Part shown: piece by piece, positions 62,201 through 64,000 of the stretch
Numbering within the stretch: position 1 is the first letter of the stretch
Layout of the letters: every line of letters starts with the position of its first letter
Origin: Candidatus Dormiibacter inghamiae
Lineage (GTDB): Bacteria; Chloroflexota; Dormibacteria; Dormibacterales; Dormibacteraceae
Assembly (NCBI GenBank): GCA_016464825.1
Contig: JAEKNQ010000040.1
Span: 62,001-126,000, forward strand
Direction of reading: 5' to 3'
DNA: 64,000 nt
The notes under the pieces: generated by a model
The model's input: only the letters and a program-made list of their open reading frames with translations
Database searches by the model: none
Told to the model about the DNA's origin: nothing
Translations under genes and position numbers: made by a program

Positions 62201-63019
62201 ATGACCGCGTTGATTGTCGTGATAGTGATAGTGGCGGTGGCGGTTCTGGTGGTGGCGTCATCCAGCATCCGGATCGCCAGGGAGTACGAGCGAGGCGTCG
62301 TCTTCCGGCTCGGCCGCTTGATCGACCTCAGGGGGCCCGGCCTCTTCCTCATCTTCCCATTCGGCTTTGACCGGCTGACCAAGGTGGATCTGCGCGTGAT
62401 CACGCTCGAGGTGCCACCCCAGGAGGTGATCACCTCCGACAACGTCACAGTCAAGGTCAACGCGGTCATCTTTTTCCAGGTCCTCGACGCGCGGGCCGCC
62501 ATCACTCGCGTCTTCGATTTCCGCCAAGCCACCTCGCAGATCGCGCAGACCACTTTGCGGGCTGTGCTGGGGCAGTCCAGCCTGGATGAGCTGCTCAGCA
62601 GCCGGGACGTCATCAACCAGAAGCTGCAGACGATCATCGACGGTCAGACCGAGCCCTGGGGCGTCAAGGTGGGCGCCGTCGAGGTCAAGGACGCCGAACT
62701 GGCGCCGACCATGGTTCGGGCTTTGGGCAGGCAGGCCGAGGCTGAACGGGAGAAGCGAGCGAAGATCATAGCCACCGAGGGCGAGTTCCAGGCAGCACAG
62801 ACGCTGGCCAACGCCGCACAGGTCATCTCGACGCAGCCCGCCGCCCTGGCGCTGCGCTACATGCAAACGCTGCTCGACATGGGCTCCAACCAGAACTCGA
62901 CCATCGTCTTTCCGATCCCGATCGAGCTGATCCGCCCGCTCCTAGCGGCCCCGGTGCCCATGGAGGCGAAAAACCCGGCTCAGAACGAGCCAGTGCCTGC
63001 CGCTCCTCTCAACGCCTGA
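62201..63019 (+). CDS. Slipin / stomatin-like SPFH protein
   Basis: This 272-residue protein has an N-terminal hairpin helix (about 2-21), then an SPFH domain: YERGVVFRLGRLIDLRGPGLF, IFFQVLDARAAI, TLRAVLGQSSLDELLSSRD and WGVKVGAVEVKDAEL. A coiled-coil region (AEREKRAKIIATEGEFQAAQ) and an unstructured tail follow. Slipins build membrane microdomain scaffolds; a partner NfeD gene is not seen in the window. A strong GGAGG site precedes the ATG. Confidence 0.93.
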   Translation: MTALIVVIVIVAVAVLVVASSSIRIAREYERGVVFRLGRLIDLRGPGLFLIFPFGFDRLTKVDLRVITLEVPPQEVITSDNVTVKVNAVIFFQVLDARAAITRVFDFRQATSQIAQTTLRAVLGQSSLDELLSSRDVINQKLQTIIDGQTEPWGVKVGAVEVKDAELAPTMVRALGRQAEAEREKRAKIIATEGEFQAAQTLANAAQVISTQPAALALRYMQTLLDMGSNQNSTIVFPIPIELIRPLLAAPVPMEAKNPAQNEPVPAAPLNA

Positions 63020-63035
63020 TCGCCGCGTGCGGCGA
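63020..63035. terminator. Compact palindrome between convergent genes
   Basis: TCGCCGC (63020-63026) and GCGGCGA (63029-63035) are perfect inverted copies separated by 2 bp, positioned between the slipin stop and the stop of the convergent gene at 63044. A bidirectional terminator is likely, though the loop must open several pairs. Confidence 0.45.
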
Positions 63036-63043
63036 CGGTCGTC

Positions 63044-63883
63044 TCAGCCCAGCCCGAGCGCGTCGGCCAGGGCGCGGTAGGTCGGCAGCGGGTCGCCGCC
63101 CTCTGCGGTGAGGGCCTGAATCGCCACGTGGTCGGCACCGGCATTGAAGTGCGCCGTAATCCCCCGTGCGATGGTCACGGCGTCACCCTGCAGTACGAGC
63201 GCGTCAATCAACCTGTCGCTGCCGCCATCGGCGAAGTCCGCGTCCGTATAGCCGAGCCGGCGCAGGTTGTTGAGGTAATTGCTCAAACCGAGATAGGGGT
63301 TCTGCACGGCCGGGCGCCCGATGCCGCGCGCCAGCGCCGGATCCGTCTCCATGACCACCTTGTGCTCGGGCGCGAGAAGTGGGCCCTCGCCGAGGATCTC
63401 ATGCGCTTGCTTCGTGTGCTCAGGTGTGGTGAGGTAAGGATGGGCGCCAGCGGAGCGCTCGCCCGAAAGCCTCAGTACCCTCGGCCCCAGCGCGGCCAGG
63501 ACCCGCTCCTGCACGGGCACGCCTGCCTGGTCGAGCTGATCGAGATAGGAAACCATCTTGTCATATGGCCGCTGGTAAGCCTCGGTGGACTCGGGGTGCC
63601 CGATGCCCACACCCAGTAGGAACCTGCCTGGGTGCTTGGAGCTGACCCTGTGGTAGGAGGCAGCGACAGTCGCGGCGTCCTCACGCCACATGTTCACGAT
63701 TCCGGTTGCAAGTGTGACGGTGCTCGTCGCGTCGAGCAGATCCTCGACAATCCTCAGATCACCTGGCGGCGAGCTGCCCAGCCAGATGGCGCCGTAACCC
63801 AGCTGCTCAACTGCCGCGGCCAACTCGACGTTGACCTGCCGCCAATTCTGCCAGATGCCCACTCTGCCCAGATCCACAGTCAT
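63044..63883 (-). CDS. LLM-class F420-dependent oxidoreductase
   Basis: This protein is 279 residues from ATG 63883; a start at 63946 would add a non-conserved leader. It has the TIM-barrel luciferase-like fold: MTVDLGRVGIWQN, LGYGAIWLGSSPPGD, TLATGIVNMW, GRFLLGVGIGHPE and GPRVLRLSGERSAGAHPYLTTPEHT, the last typical of F420-binding LLM proteins. It reduces or oxidises an unknown substrate with coenzyme F420. It converges with the slipin gene. Confidence 0.9.
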   Translation of the reverse strand: MTVDLGRVGIWQNWRQVNVELAAAVEQLGYGAIWLGSSPPGDLRIVEDLLDATSTVTLATGIVNMWREDAATVAASYHRVSSKHPGRFLLGVGIGHPESTEAYQRPYDKMVSYLDQLDQAGVPVQERVLAALGPRVLRLSGERSAGAHPYLTTPEHTKQAHEILGEGPLLAPEHKVVMETDPALARGIGRPAVQNPYLGLSNYLNNLRRLGYTDADFADGGSDRLIDALVLQGDAVTIARGITAHFNAGADHVAIQALTAEGGDPLPTYRALADALGLG

Positions 63884-64000
63884 GCAATCCCAACCGTTGG
63901 GCCTCGGACGATCATTCCGCGGTATCCACAGCCACCTCCTACGCACGGTCTGAGACGGATACCGGCGCCTTGCTCCACCGGCGCCGCAGCAAGCTGCCGA

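Noticed and set aside
1-64000. tRNA, rRNA, IS elements, CRISPR arrays, plasmid or phage origins
   Set aside because: Scanning the gaps between genes by eye showed no tRNA-like cloverleaf ends, no transposase or integrase gene and no array of short repeats. A tRNAscan or Rfam search could still find small RNAs.

Overview
This is a GC-rich bacterial chromosome segment with dense, mostly co-directional operons, frequent 4-nt start/stop overlaps and many GTG/TTG starts. I see no rRNA, tRNA, insertion sequence, phage or CRISPR element. The gene mix (class F sortase, F420-type luciferase-like oxidoreductase, MoxR/DUF58/transglutaminase cassette, Gld-type ABC exporter, K+-independent type H+-pyrophosphatase, exosortase-like protein) suggests a GC-rich soil lineage of the Chloroflexota / Candidatus Dormiibacterota / Actinomycetota type. 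The phylum is inference only.

Layout. (1) 1-2.6 kb: end of a membrane gene, a membrane protein, a DUF4397 surface protein and a class F sortase. (2) 2.8-12.3 kb, minus strand: a four-gene overlapping operon with an exosortase-like protein that appears to lack its catalytic Cys, a processive-type GT2, a polytopic GT39-like protein and a 1490-residue secreted protein (PQQ-type propeller plus five concanavalin-like repeats). (3) 12.7-18.9 kb: a dolichol-phosphate-mannose-synthase-like GT2, then a coupled HPr-kinase-like / divergent RtcB-like / lipoprotein triplet and a second lipoprotein. (4) 19.2-36.5 kb: a twelve-gene overlapping surface-polysaccharide operon: Wzz-like, DegT aminotransferase, nucleotide-sugar dehydratase, GT4, MBL-Rieske protein, a small membrane protein, Wzy-like polymerase, a Wzx flippase fused to a phosphoglycosyl transferase, a beta-helix/FN3 protein, FkbM methyltransferase, APH-like phosphotransferase and a third lipoprotein of the same family.

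(5) 36.7-43.8 kb: an atypical LuxR-type regulator, a kinase-like protein lacking the phosphoacceptor His with its NarL-type regulator, a small membrane protein, an AraC regulator, a frameshifted SDR, an NmrA-like protein and a LysM-CHAP cell-wall hydrolase. (6) 44-48.8 kb: MoxR, DUF58 and transglutaminase. (7) 48.8-52.4 kb: an acyl-CoA operon with two half-size hot-dog hydratases (the first apparently starting at CTG), acyl-CoA dehydrogenase, SDR and enoyl-CoA hydratase. (8) 52.5-64 kb: penicillin-acylase family protein, membrane protein, Smr-like protein, a Gld-like ABC system with DUF4340 protein, H+-pyrophosphatase, a slipin and an LLM oxidoreductase.

The dominant theme is building and decorating the cell surface. 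Region 4 has enough parts for a Wzx/Wzy-type polysaccharide pathway: lipid-linked initiation and flipping in one polypeptide, sugar amination and dehydration, one GT4, polymerase, chain-length control and modifying enzymes. Regions 2 and 3 add two more glycosyltransferases, a large secreted protein and a possible signalling pair. All function calls come from reading motifs by eye; no database search was run.
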